In this document: positions 12,831-25,024 of the stretch, in pieces
Layout of the letters: every line of letters begins with the position of its first letter
How positions within the stretch are numbered: the stretch's first letter is position 1
Assembly (NCBI GenBank): GCA_001931875.2
Contig: MSJH02000578.1
Span: forward strand, 62,001-126,000
Length of the DNA: 64,000 nt
Reading direction: 5' to 3'
DNA from: Byssochlamys sp. IMV 00236
Lineage: Eukaryota > Ascomycota > Eurotiomycetes > Eurotiales > Thermoascaceae
The notes under the pieces: model-generated
The model's database searches: none
What the model saw: only the letters and a program-made list of their open reading frames with translations
Told to the model about the DNA's origin: nothing
Made by a program: the position numbers and the translations under genes

Positions 12831-15800
12831 TTTGTCTAAACAGTGATGGTTGCGATTCAGTTAGTTGAATGCTCGTAGAAACGAGAGACAGCGAGAGACA
12901 AAAGTAAAGTCGGCCAAGGTTGTTGTTGACAAAAGGCACGTTCCGGCGGCCACGTCGACAGCAGCCACAACAAACACAGGGGCAAAACGAAGGACAAGCT
13001 TTTTTTTTTTTTGCCCGACTCGAGGGACTCACCTAAGGTCCGTATTAAAAGGTGATATGGGAGTATGGACTGGCAATCGATAATATGCCCGTCGTTAATT
13101 TAATGCGTAACAGGGTGTTTCAGAAAAGAGGATGCTGGGGCGCGGCTGGTGGTTGGTGCGAAAAGAAAAAGGGAATCTGAACGAGTGGAAGAAGAAAGCT
13201 TCGAACGAAGGAGAAGCTGTGGCTGGCGTTCCTGCAACGAAGGAATAGCACCAATTGGGCAAGTGCGTTCTCTCTAACGACGTTGAATGGGAAAGAAAAG
13301 AAGGAAAAGGAAGAGAGGTTTCTGGGCAACGAGAGGGACGAGGAGGTCTTTCACTGCGAGACGAGGAGGCGGAAAGGAGGCGTGTGCGAAATTGGGGGTG
13401 TTTGGCAGCCGGCAGCGAGCCTGCTGCCCCTCTGGGTCTCGGGGGGGAGGATGGAGTCATGGACAAGGAGCAGGACTGGGCAGCAGGCGGGGGCCATGCT
13501 CGTCTGGCCACTCAACGCTCAGCAGCCATGGGCCCCCCTGTGCCGGGGAATCTGGCGCTGTCCTCCTATGGTATGAACCGTTCCAGCTAGCGCTCCACCC
13601 GCCGGCACAACGTGCGCGCTGATTCGCCAATGCGGCCTCCCATTGCTCCTCTGAGTTGCTATCGAGCCACTCACCACGCGCAGTCCCAGACAGGATGGGT
13701 CATGCCCCTGTTTCTCAAACCAAACCATGTCAGCCATGTATGTTGGTCCTCGTCGGCTCATGCTACTGTATGGTATTATTATTAGTATTATTATTATGGT
13801 ACTCTCTACTCCGTACGCACGCGTCGGACGCCCAGCCGTCATACTATTATTATTATTATCATCCTGGTGCCCAGCCGCGCGGACCTCTTCTTTTGATTTC
13901 CATCGACGGTTATCGACCGATCCTGATGATCGGATCGCCCATTATTTGCCGCCTCTTGGTGCTTGTTGTGACGGTGATCCAGCCCGACGTCCCCACGGAG
14001 AAGAAAAAGGAGGGAGAAATGATGACGCCCAGCACTGGTTTGCCGCTTGGTGGGCGATCAGATTGTCCCCTGGAATCCAGGCCCACTGACTTACCGTTAT
14101 CGACAATGATGTACGACTGCGAAATTGCAGCCCTGTGCTCTCCAAACAACTTGCGCCATAGCTTATCATCCCGTGGTGGTATTCTCATCTTTCCCATCGA
14201 TCCAAACTGACAGGCAAACTACTCGAGTACCATACATAGATAACGTATTGATTCTCCATTCCCCATGATTCCGCTAAACAAATCACACAATCTGATTTTT
14301 CTTTTTTTACCTTCTGTCTCTGCCACCGTTGCGGCACACAGATTGCTTGCGTCATCCCCTGATGCCCGTCTCCGAGTACTGGAATTCGCGGTCTGGTCAG
14401 GAAATAGGATGTCAATTTTTAGCCTACGCCCCCGTCTGATTGACTTTGGCCGCGCCCCCAGTCGACCAAGACCAAACTAGGCGCTAGTGTAAAGATGTAT
14501 CCAAAACTGCGGTTCAGATCCTCGCGGGATTCTCTATTATTTTGTTGTGATCGCGCCCCGTAATTATTATGATTATTTCTTGTTCTTGTCAATGGTGATC
14601 ATCCCGAGATGATTATCATGATGCACACAGTGCCAAGAGAAAAAAACAGCTCCGAACGAGTCAACAGTTGCCACTGGATCAACAAGGTCAAAGGGTACAA
14701 ACCCTCTTTAGAAAGAACAGAAACGACCAGATACGCTTAGACCAGCTATTGAACTGTTAAAATGAGGGTAGTGCGTGACTGCATGTCTATCTATTCTAAT
14801 TTCTGGCTGGCCTTCTATATAGATCCATTGCGCCTCGGCATTTCAATCTTAATATCGCTTAGCGAAATTATAGATCTGAAGTCGCTGCTCTCGTGTCTCC
14901 ATACATCGTCCAAGACAAACCGGTTTTCCTCGTGCCGGCTAAATACTCGACTTGCAGGCTTCCAGCAAGGCTTGTCTGCAGACGGGACTGAAGCCCGTTT
15001 CAACCGGCCGGGGTTATGGACGCTAAAGAATTTCGCCATAATCCCGGCCGTACCGGACTCCTGCGCTATAGTATGCATAGACATGTGTAAGGACTGTGCA
15101 GGTTCAACAATGATAAAATGGATGCGTCCAGATTCAGAATCGAGAACTCTTAGTAGTGACGGGCTATTATTATCATGATGTACCGTAGAGTAGCCATTCT
15201 GTGGCACACTATCTATGGTACTCTTCTATACGGGGGCACCGGACCAAGCAAGCTATTGTTTCCTGATATAAATTCCGGCGATTGTCTCACGATTTTGATA
15301 GCATCAGACTTCAGGCATCCGGACTGTTTACTCGGGCGCTACCCGAATTCCTTTGTGGGACAGGGGGTTAAGGATATTTCTGCGTTGTTAGGGATCAGTC
15401 AATCAATCGGCTGCGTCCAAGGAGGGTTTTTGGTTCTAGAAGTAACCAGCCAATGTCTACTTTTCCTCGGGTGCCACACAATACCATAATTAACTAAGAC
15501 GCTCCCCCCACCATCGAACAACAAGCCAAGCTGTCGCGGGCTTTTATAAGTTAGTGGGTATTCTAATATTATCCAAACAACGCACGTTGTTCTAGGCGTG
15601 GTGGCAAAAGTGGCTGCGACATTGCACGAGGGTCCATGCCAGCCATGCCAGCCATTATTACCCTAGCAACATCGAGAGGGGAGTCGAGACGATTTGAATC
15701 CGCATTGTCGAGATATCGCCATTATAATTACATGATACGAGCTGCATGTCAAGTCTGCAGTCTTAAGCTTTGCATAAGAAAGATCAACCCGCCGTAGTTT

Positions 15801-18086
15801 TTATAAATGATTATCACCACTGTGCATACCTAGGTAGTTAACTACGGTACTTGACAGCGGGTATCGCAATCACATACCTCTCTCTAATTGCCACAGGGAG
15901 AAATGATCACGAGAACAGAAAGGGATAACCATGAAATGCCGCACTTGTTCTATAACTAAATAAATGTCAGTGTTGACAACAAAGTCTCCCTTGCTTCTGC
16001 TTATCAAGAAGAAATAATAAGTGTCAAGAAGATCCTTCTATCGAACCTGTTCCATTGGCTACATAAAACGACGCATGCGCGTAGCAGCACTTTGGACTAC
16101 CGCTCGCATTGCAACCCACTGATTTATGATCTTCTGCGAATAAAAACCTCAAATCATAGAAATCCACTGCCCATAATACATAATATCATATGATTTTTGG
16201 GACACCTTCCGGATGCAGATGTTTAGTGTCAACCTACATCATGCGCATATATATATATTTTCCGATAAACTTGTGTGGCGGTGAACTGCTGAGAAAACTA
16301 GCGGGGAATCGAATGATGGTTCCAGCAGGAGGATAACAGGGTGCTAATTGAACAATACTGTTGCAGGACCCTGGGTGTGGTTGCTATTAATGGCTCAGGT
16401 CAGTAGGTTGTCCCATTCTTCGCCCAGTTACCGTTCCCGAGGAACATGAGGGGCGGACCGATGCAAGATGCCATGAGATTTCGATGAAGATTACTAGGGT
16501 ACCAAGAAAAAGCGAAACAAGAAAGAAAGAAAGAGAGAAGGAAAAAGGAAAAAGAAACCTGCAAAGCGCGTGGCCTATTCGCTTCTAAAATAGGTATCGC
16601 AATAGCCTTCATTCAGCCTACATCACTGGTGCTGTACCTATCGACGTCTCAGAAAAAGGCAGAGTTAACAGTCAAACGTCATGTTACAACTTCGAGCTGG
16701 AAGATTGAAAAACACGTCCTCAATGTCTACTGCTACAGGCACAGATAGTTATAAGGCGATTTTATAATCCGTTCACGACTTCTGCGTTACATCATCTGCC
16801 CATCCTTGACATCCTTGTTCGTATTGGCGCTTGAAAAAGGATATCCCATTTTAAGTTTACCTTTATCCATATCGGCCTGGGGTAGGCGGTTTACCACTAG
16901 ATCGGCGAAAGGCACAACCAACTTGTTTGACCTGCCAATCAGTCCTATTCCCAGACTATATAGCCAAGGTGGAAAGAGGTGATGATGGTTCATGGTGGTT
17001 CAACCCGAGAAAAGAAAGACCTCTCTGATCAATCAACATATGCCTGCGCCTGTTGTGTGTTCCCTCAATCAGTTTTCGGTTGCCGGTGTTTGAGTAACCG
17101 ATCGCGTTGTCGCTTACCAGTCTCTATACGATCTTATCAGAGACCATCGTCTATTGTATCGTTAGAAAGTCGATCTGAGACTCTATAGATTTCCCTGGAG
17201 ATTCTATTTAGAAGTGGATGGATAAGTCATAGGGAGCTTACGCAGTAACAGAAAATGCGGAGTTTCCAACAATCAGCCAAAGAGCTGTTGCTATTATTCT
17301 TAGGTTCGCTCCGACTCTTTGCTTCGTCGATTTTGTCTAAATGGCGACGCTAGGAATCGAAATCCGGAGCGACAGCTCCTCAGGATGAAGAGAATATTAT
17401 CGAAACCAAGCGGGACCGACATGGTGAGAATGACAGGGGTTGAATAATAATTGAATAAATTGGGAGATCTGTCATATTACTTTAAAGAAAAGTCCGGGGA
17501 TTCACAAGGTTGATATAGATGGTTTTAATGAGGGAGGCTATGCTAAGGAATAGAGGGCTGTGCTTAATTGCTTCATATTGGTGATTTTTCAGGGGGAGCC
17601 AGCTCCAGTCATACAAGGACAGGGAGTTACGCGAATTTCCTGAGACTTAGAATCCCCAGGCCTTGAGTTAAGATTAGTTATTCATCATTGTTACCACGTT
17701 GGAGATGGGAAGTCATGGTCCCGTGCCCAGGTGTCACTCTTCGCGACCGGAGAAGCCAAGCCTGGGGACGGGTCACGAGTCTCGTATCGTTACTGGGCAA
17801 TTCTTTGCTCATGTAAGCAGCTCTAGACATCAAGATCCGACGTGCTGTAATGGACGTTGATAACTATGTCTATCTAGTGTACCATGAGAGGAGAGCGTGC
17901 AGTGCATTGACGATATGAGCTGAGATCTCTCGCAGTATGAGGTCATAAGTCGCGAAATATCGTCCACTTCACATTTCGAGTACAGCTACATTTGTAACAT
18001 TCAAAGTGGCTGTCGGACTCCTTTTTGCCTACGCTCATGCTTTCCGACCCGTCGTCCCTATAGCATCGTTTTCATCATTTGTTAGG
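12831..18086. other. 5.3-kb gene-free tract between ecm33 and mag1
   Basis: The left part (to about 13.6 kb) is pyrimidine-rich on the ecm33 strand and likely its leader and promoter, including a probable leader intron (13032-12836). The rest contains trinucleotide repeats (ATT/TTA near 13770-13862), a TA run at about 16250 and many short frames with no domain or splice logic. No element with terminal repeats was seen. Confidence 0.35.
13807..13816. repeat. Copy of dispersed 9-mer TACTCCGTA
   Basis: TACTCCGTAC in a non-coding tract. It is one of four exact copies of TACGGAGTA/TACTCCGTA in the window, all between genes or in the broken region. Confidence 0.7.
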
Positions 18087-19362
18087 ATGGCTCCAAGGCG
18101 CTCAGCTCGATTGCTTGCTGCTGGTGGACTAGAGTCAGCAACGGCCCAACCGTCGTCAAATGCCACCAAAGTGAAGAGTGGTAAGGTCCAGAGCAATGGG
18201 GTCAGCAAAGCACGAAAGACAGCCCCGAAGGCAGGAAAGAAGAAAACGACGGCCACATCTGAAACGACAGATGCATATGCGGCTATTTTTGGAGCATCAG
18301 ATCTAAAGACCAGAACGAAGGATGCTGCCTCGTCTACAAACGGCACCGCTAAACTGGAGTCCACACCACCGCCTCTTGACCGTCCTGTTGACCCTCATAG
18401 AACAAATGCGGCTCTCCTCACCCCACATGGCTCATCATTGGTGGCATATCAACCAGGAGCAGAAGACGTTTCTCCCAGCAAGACTGGTCTGCCCCGTCCG
18501 ACGGCAACGACTGGGAATCTCCTAGAAAAAGCAGTTGATCACTTAATTTCCATAGAGCCGCGGTTGAAGCCTCTTATAGACAAGCATCCTTGTCATATGT
18601 TTTCGCCCGAGGGACTGGCGGAGTCGATCGACCCGTTTCAGAGTCTAGCCAGTAGCATCATTTCGCAACAGGTATCTGGTGCAGCTGCTAAATCAATCAA
18701 GAACAAGTTCGTTTCTCTATTCAACAACGATGTGGAAGACGAAGTCTTGCGAACGCTGCGGTTTCCAACCCCAGAAGAAGTCACCAGGTGCGACATTGCC
18801 ACCCTTCGGACAGCGGGTCTGTCACAGCGAAAAGCTGAGTACATCCAAGGCTTGGCGGAGAAATTTGCGACTGGCGAGTTGAGCGCGCAGATATTGCTAA
18901 AGGCCTCTGATGAGGAGCTTGTTGAGAAGCTCGTGGCTGTCCGCGGGTTGGGTAAGTGGAGCGTCGAGATGTTCGCTCTCTTTGGTCTGAAACGGACTGA
19001 TGTTTTCTCGACCACTGATCTGGGAGTACAGTAAGTCATTTCCCCGATCAAGTCTTCTTGTCTCATGACTTTCGCTGTGACCTGAACCTATTCTAACACT
19101 ATGCATAGGAGAGGCTGCGCTGCCTTCGTAGGCCGAGACGTGAGCAAGTTGAAAGCCAAGGGAGGTGGAAAGTATAAATATATGTCTGAGAAGGACATGC
19201 TGGAATTGGCGGCTAAGTTTTCCCCGTATAGGTAAGTTGAGTAAATCAATCAGTCTAAAACTGGCAATCTCTAAAAGCACACGCACTAATACGGAGCCCA
19301 GGAGTTTATTTATGTGGTATATGTGGCGCGTCGAAGAGGTCAACGTAGAAGCCTTGGGATAG
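18087..19362 (+). CDS. mag1: DNA-3-methyladenine glycosylase, Mag1/AlkA type (HhH-GPD)
   Basis: Three exons: 18087-19030, 19109-19231 and 19302-19362, giving 375 residues. Residues about 1-150 are basic, Lys/Ser-rich and disordered (MAPRRSARLL, KAPKAGKKKTT-like), as expected for a nuclear protein. The HhH-GPD fold follows: FQSLASSIISQQVSGAAAKS, then the helix-hairpin-helix VRGLGKWSVEMFALF and the catalytic aspartate in STTDLGVQ (D311). The enzyme removes alkylated bases such as 3-methyladenine to start base excision repair. The frame is open upstream from 18006, but that begins with GTG; the first in-frame ATG, 18087, is used. Phase-2 and phase-0 junctions rejoin cleanly through RGCAAFVGRD and SLFMWYMWRVEEVN. 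Confidence 0.9.
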
Positions 19363-19938
19363 ATGAACGAGGACGAACCCATTAGACACAGACGCCGAGT
19401 TGGGTAATTGGAAGCGTGTTTCACACATCTGATACAAAGAGGTCGCACTTGTAGAATACGGGCGGTATGATGAATATACTTTTCTGAATGCTATATCTGA
19501 CAGGGTTTGACCAGCCGGCCGGATTGCTTGTTTCTAGTTAGGTCGATTTTTTGGAGACATAGCAACGGAATGCTTGACACGTATATTGGTTAGTGATATC
19601 ACGCTGGGTGCAATAGAAGAGCCTTCGTAGGCTTAGTTAGCTTGTGGTCATTTTTGGACGGTTTGCCTAGACGAGAGAAATAGTGACGATTTGGTTCCTG
19701 GTGGCCCTCCACAAGGGGGATCAGTTTCGGCAGTGACAATTGTCAAGAAAAAGCAGTTCTAAACAAATGAGACGATGACATGATATTGATTTGTACAATA
19801 CGGGTACATGGTTTGAAGAATGCAGGACAGGGCTGGGTCGCTCAGCATTGCACGATCAGTGCAAAGCCAAGCAGACCGATCTAAAAAGCAGCTGTCCATT
19901 CATTCACATTGCGCACTCCCCTTTACAACTCTATCCTC
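19363..19938. other. Convergent 3' region between mag1 and qcr7
   Basis: 576 nt between two stop codons. No gene, RNA or repeat seen; presumably the two 3' untranslated regions. Confidence 0.45.
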
Positions 19939-20749
19939 CTAATTCCGCTTCACAATGATGCTGTCCAGCTCCTCACGCTCAGCCTGCTCCTTCTCGACCT
20001 CGCGGATGATGGGGCTGAGGTACTCGACATCCTGTAATTTCAGAACAATTAGCATCGGATTGTCATAAAATAGCTTCCCCATCAACGTAGTATCGTCCCC
20101 GTGCGCGTTGTTCGAGAAATGCTGGTTATAGCCGGGGTTTGAAATTCGTGCAACGGGATTGGTCGGTGGGCCAGAAGACGTGTTGAAGCTACGGGGGAAC
20201 TGATAAACTTGAAATTTCTCACCTCCTCGGGCTTGGTCTGCTCAGCAGCGGGGAGAAGCTGGTGGGAAAGGGACAACTGTATGGAAAGAGTCCATGGTCA
20301 GTGACAATTGCAGGTTATGATAATCCGGATATCTCAACGAACCTGGAACGCTCTGCGGAGACGGAAGACACGGTCGTAGGCCTCCTTGGGGGGCAGACGC
20401 TTAATGGCAGTCTGGACGGATTCGCTCTCCTCGGGGATCAAGTCATCGAATCTGAAGCAATCAGTGTCGGGCCCTTCAGAGGGAAGAGAACGTCGCAAAG
20501 GATCCGGGATAGGATGGATGTCGAGAACAGCGGAACGGCACCAATTGGACATGCTCCTGCTGGCACCATTGCATCTGCTGCCTCGAGCACCGAACAATCC
20601 TGTCTGTTGATCCGGGGAACCAAGGGGAGCTACCTCAATCCGAGTCTCCTGTAGCCGGCGGCGTTGGTGTACCACTCCGCGATGGGCATCAGGAAGCGGG
20701 TCAGCGCAGGGCGCTTGACGATGTAGTTGGCGAGAGAAGGCGCAGACAT
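19939..20749 (-). CDS. qcr7: Ubiquinol-cytochrome c reductase subunit 7 (complex III, 14-kDa)
   Basis: Four exons: 20749-20634, 20451-20343, 20276-20223 and 20031-19939, giving 123 residues, the normal length for Qcr7/UQCRB. Key segments are MSAPSLANYIVKRP, AEWYTNAAGYRRLGLR, FDDLIPEESESVQTAIKRLP, EAYDRVFRLRRAFQ, LSLSHQLLPAAEQ and an acidic C-terminal helix ending SIIVKRN. The protein is a matrix-side subunit of the mitochondrial bc1 complex, bound to cytochrome b, and is needed for complex assembly. It lacks a cleavable presequence, as usual for this subunit. It is divergent from a mitochondrial carrier gene 734 nt away, so the two may share a promoter. One donor (gttcgt) is non-standard, but the join is in phase and restores a conserved segment. 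Confidence 0.93.
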
Positions 20750-21483
20750 GGTGATAGATGTCACGCGATGGCGTATCAATCCAATTGAGCACCTGGTGGT
20801 TGGGGTGGAGAGGCAGAAGAATCGCGGGAAGGGTCAGCCAGACTGGAGATCGAGATGACCCGACGACGTTGGCGGTTGTGCAAAACGAAAGCCCGGCCGG
20901 ACGGCTTCCCAAAACGGAATATTGGCGCCTGAGGCATAAACACGTGACGGGTGCGCCGAGCGGAGCCGCAGTCGGATTTCGGACCAAGTCGGTGCCTGAG
21001 GCTGCCTGAGGCTGCCAACACGGCCGACTTGGACCGGATTTCTCCACTTGTACTGCCGACAGTCTGCGCTCATCCCGCCTACATCATCCTGCTTCCTGCT
21101 CACTTCTCACACTCGACGGCTTTTCGGATTGCACTTCGACCACCCTGTTGTCATCTTGGGGGAATGAGTTCTTTCAATTGCTGATCTGGCCTGCTCCATC
21201 GCGGAGCTGTATACTGAAAGGAACCCCGCACGACGTTATCTGATTTCGGGGTAGACACATACAGGTCACACGCACATTCAACTCTACGTCCCAGGTTTCG
21301 CAGATCGAAGCGTCGCCTCAATCAGCTGCTCCGTCATCCTGTGAATACTACGACTGGGGAATCTTTCTACTCCTGTCAGCGAGCGTTAGGTGTTGGGTTC
21401 CGGGTCGAGCACCGCTATGCTCGGGTCCGTGAGCCCCCGGTGACCAAGACGGACAAAGAACTCGCGGGAGACCTGGTACAACA
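20750..21483. promoter_or_regulatory. Shared divergent promoter of qcr7 and the mitochondrial carrier
   Basis: A 734-nt gap between two start codons pointing away from each other. It contains a CACGTGA site at 20941-20947, a possible bHLH or Cbf1-type site, and a tandem repeat of GAGGCTGCCT-like sequence at about 20994-21017. Co-regulation of the two mitochondrial genes is inference. Confidence 0.5.
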
Positions 21484-22775
21484 ATGTCTCAAGAGCGCGA
21501 GGATGCCACCGGGGCTGCAGGCAGCTCTCAAGGTCCCAGAGTTCCAGACGCGGATGTCTACCCTCCCTCAGATGTCTATTTGCATGTTACTCCTCCACCG
21601 CATGCGACCTCTTTAACGCGCTTCGAGATATGGACCACGCGGATTCCGCACGCATATATTACGCCCCTGTGCGGGGCAGCAGCAGGTGTCGCATCGGGGA
21701 TTGTGACATGTCCACTGGATGTGATCAAGACGAAGCTGCAGGCGCAGGGAGGATTTGTACGGAGAGGTGGGAAGATGATAGAGCCGTCGAATTTATACCG
21801 TGGAATGATCGGGACCGGCAGGATGATATGGCGGGAAGAAGGTGTTCGAGGTCTATACCGTGGTCTGGGCCCGATGCTGATGGGTTACCTGCCAACCTGG
21901 GCTGTATACCTGACGGTGTATGACCGATCTCGGGAGTTCTACCATGAGAAGACAGGTCGGTCAATGCCAGCCCGTTTGTTACGTCGACTGACATTTGCAC
22001 AGATAATTGGTGGCTAGCACGTGGCTATGCCTCCATCACAGCAGGAGCGTGCTCGACGGTCGTTACGAATCCGATCTGGGTCATCAAGACGAGATTGATG
22101 TCTCAGAGAGTGGCCAAAATCTCCGATGGCTACGTAGCCCCATGGCATTACAAGAACACACTAGACGCCGCTCGGAAGATGTACATGACTGAAGGTATTC
22201 GCTCCTTCTACTCCGGACTCACCCCGGCCTTGTTGGGACTCACGCATGTGGCCATTCAATTCCCGCTTTACGAGTATCTGAAGATGGCATTTACGGGATA
22301 TGGTATCGGCGAACACCCTGAAGATGGCAGTTCTCACTGGGTAGGGATTTCTCTTGCGACGTTCCTGAGCAAAGTTTGCGCAAGCACCATGACATATCCT
22401 CATGAGGTTCTACGGACGAGGCTTCAGACGCAACAAAGGGCTGTTCCAGCACCGTCCCCCGAGGAGATCACGTTTCGTGGCGGTCTGCACCATCCTGAAG
22501 ACGGCGGTCGGCCTTCTGGTCCATCCTCGTCGGATGGCATGCGTAACCGTCCTCGCTACCAAGGCGTTATTCGCACGTGCAAGACGATACTGCAAGAGGA
22601 GGGCTGGCGTGCATTCTATTCGGGCATTGGAACCAATCTGGTTCGCGCCGTACCAGCGGCCATGACGACTATGCTTACCTACGAATATCTGCAGAAATCG
22701 ATACAGAGGGTCCAGCACGAGGGCGAGAAGAAGCTTACTTCAATTGAGACAGGAGATGGGGATGCTGTTCTATGA
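21484..22775 (+). CDS. Mitochondrial carrier family protein, NAD+/pyrimidine-nucleotide transporter type (Ndt1-like)
   Basis: Two exons: 21484-21955 and 22003-22775, with a 47-nt intron, giving 414 residues. The three carrier repeats are shown by their signatures PLDVIKTKLQ, PIWVIKTRLM and PHEVLRTRLQ, each followed by the EG-x-RxxYxG segment (EEGVRGLYRGL, TEGIRSFYSGL, EEGWRAFYSGI). The Trp in PIWVIKTRLM marks the SLC25A32/33/36 and yeast Ndt1/Ndt2, Rim2 and Flx1 branch. The overall look is closest to the NAD+ carrier, which imports NAD+ across the inner membrane. The N-terminal 45 residues are a hydrophilic extension. A Ser/Pro/Gly-rich insert of about 35 residues lies in the matrix loop of the third repeat. 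The intron donor gtcggt is unusual, but the join (KTDNWWLARGYASITAG) fits the family. The exact substrate is uncertain. Confidence 0.85.
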
Positions 22776-23459
22776 CGCAGCTGACACCTGACTGAGGGGA
22801 TACAGTCAAGCGTTGCTATCTGAGACAGCGTAAATGGGGACGGCAATCTATAGCCGCCATCTGCTTGAGTAGGCAAAATGTCTCAGGCACTTTTTGAGGC
22901 CATATCTAGTGCTGGAATGACGAAGATACATGGCCCGAGACAAGCAATCAGAGGGAACATATTTCTCAATAAGGAATCTATGCCCGGATGTCCGGAAAAA
23001 GCACTGAAATCTTTCGGCCAATCATCTGTTGCGATTCCTGATGGAGCCAAGTAACATCACCATAGACACTCACTGTCCTCTTTTTGTAGACTACTACCTT
23101 TCCTTGCCGGTTATTATTGTTGCGTGTTTTACATCCTTTCACGTCAAGCACCTCAATACATGTACAGTTTCTTTCTGCAGTTAACCATAATCTCTTTCCG
23201 TCGTCGATGGGATGGGGGGTTTCCATTCTCAGGCATGTATACCCTCGTACTACGCGTTGGCTTCCCGGCCACCGCCGCGACGGATATTGCGGCTAGAAAT
23301 AGATGGTCCTGTCAACCCTTATATCTAAAACAAGCATAAGAGAAGAGACAAGAAATCAGCAATGACAAATAGATATACATAAAACCAAACCAAAGGCCTG
23401 CAATCCATGGTAAACTACTCCTTACCCCGCAACCCTCCTCTTTCCATGTGAAGTAGTAT
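22776..23459. other. Convergent 3' region
   Basis: 684 nt between the stop codons of the carrier gene and the small membrane-protein gene. Nothing recognisable. Confidence 0.4.
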
Positions 23460-23788
23460 CTACTTCCCCTTACTACTATCCTCCAACGCCTTCGTCAACC
23501 ACCCGGGTTGGGAGCCCTGTCCTCGAGAGGCAGAACCCTCATCACGATCAGATAGATGATATCGCGCATCCCGACGTGCAGATCGGATCGAGCTAATACA
23601 CCACGAACCGAGGACAATCGCCATGGTGAAAGCAGCCAGGGGCGCGGTGAGAGACTATTTTCATAATTAGCCACCACGAGGACGCAGTAAAAAAAGAAAA
23701 GAAAAGTTCATGTGAACTCAAAACTCACCTTCGGACTACGTCCTAGTGTTTTGACTTCCGAGGGGTGTGATTTCTGATTATTGCTCAT
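23460..23788 (-). CDS. Small single-pass membrane protein, unrecognised
   Basis: Two exons, 23788-23729 and 23654-23460, encode 84 residues. The 74-nt intron has a perfect gtgagt donor and a tag acceptor and joins in phase 0. A polar N-terminus (MSNNQKSHPSEVKTLGRSPK) precedes a likely membrane helix (PLAAFTMAIVLGSWCISSI), then a basic flank (RSARRDARY) and a polar tail ending WLTKALEDSSKGK. The layout (short N-terminus, one helix, positive C-terminal flank) resembles small mitochondrial inner-membrane or ER proteins, and the flanking genes are mitochondrial, but I do not recognise the family. It is supported by splice logic and by the sharp membrane segment rather than by homology. The gene is on the opposite strand to the neighbouring carrier gene and converges with it. 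Confidence 0.6.
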
Positions 23789-25024
23789 TTTCGTAGATTG
23801 GTGCACAAGCTATATTGTCTATCTGCGATGTGTTCCTTTCCCTGCGACGAGGGAGGAAGGGCATAGACTATAGATAGAGGATGGAGGGAGGAAGGATTCG
23901 TAGCAGTCAGCCCTCGTTACTATCCCCAACGTCAGCGCTGGATCGGTTAAGTAAGATCGATTCCTAGGACCAGAGTAGGATAATAAATCTTTCAATACCT
24001 GAGAAGAGAGGTATTAGCTTCGAGTTAATGACTCCCATGGTTCTTCATTTTATAAGCTCCCGTCGAGAAATGATAATTTGAAGTTTGACCAAGAAAAATA
24101 GAAGAAAAAAAAAAGAAATACCGATGAGAAAGGAAAAGAGTCCCGACTACTCCGTATGCAAAGATGCTAACTAACCATCCAACAAAAGAAATGTCAGGGG
24201 TTCAATAAACGGCTCACACGAAGAAAGAAAACATAGTAAAGATGTAAGGAAAATAAATGATCTAGACTCTTCTACTTCTCATGAACAATGAACAAAGAGA
24301 GGCATAAACGTTGAATATGAGAATATGTTCTTAGAATACTGAGAATAATCATAAACTATCATACCACAGCAGAGCAAAGAAACAACATAAACAACACCAT
24401 ACCTCCTAATTTGGATATCCTCTTTTCCTTGCCCGAGATACTTAGGCGCTTGGATGGTTGGGATGAGGGATCAATATTGGACTGATGTAATATAAGGTGC
24501 TCTTCAAGGTCGTAGTTCACGTCAAGTTGTACCAACAGCGGTTGACGGGGTCTAGTTAATCGGAGTGGATGTCTCGACGCCGAGGACAGACTATCGTGCT
24601 TCCACGTGACTGACAAGGGTATCGATATTCTGCGACATCAACTAAGTAGCCATTTTAAAGGCCATAGTATATTGCCTACGATTCCTAGTTGCTACGATCT
24701 ACGAGATAAGCTGGGTGTTTATATATAGGTGAGAGAAGGTTGATTGAGTGAGATTTGAGTGATATAGAGTCTAATTGTCTAACCTCTATACGCTCTGCAA
24801 TGTACATACAACGAATAAGCCTAAATGTAACTAATTATAATCATATATGCAATCGAAGAGCATTTCCCATAGGCGCGGCTGGATATAAACCGCCCCGGAG
24901 TACCCTCGTAACGCCAGCGTTGATGCAGACGGACTGTGCGCCGTCTTTTTTCCATGTGACAGCAAGTAATCACTCATCAGCATGTGCAGAAGCAAGGATG
25001 AAAATGATGACGTTAAGGTCTCCT
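23789..25024. other. Gene-free region upstream of the 84-residue gene
   Basis: AT-rich, 1.2 kb. It contains a TACTCCGTA copy (24148-24156) and CCACGTGAC at 24602-24610. A minus-strand frame at 24359-24616 ends in a hydrophobic stretch but has no other support. It probably holds the promoter of the small gene and the 3' region of the ABC1 gene. Confidence 0.35.
24148..24157. repeat. Copy of dispersed 9-mer TACTCCGTA
   Basis: TACTCCGTAT in AT-rich intergenic DNA; second of four exact copies in the window. Confidence 0.7.

Noticed and set aside
14815..15207. 130-codon minus-strand frame in the ecm33-mag1 tract
   Set aside because: It begins with GTG, not ATG, has no domain, no splice support and lies in AT-rich DNA; probably chance.
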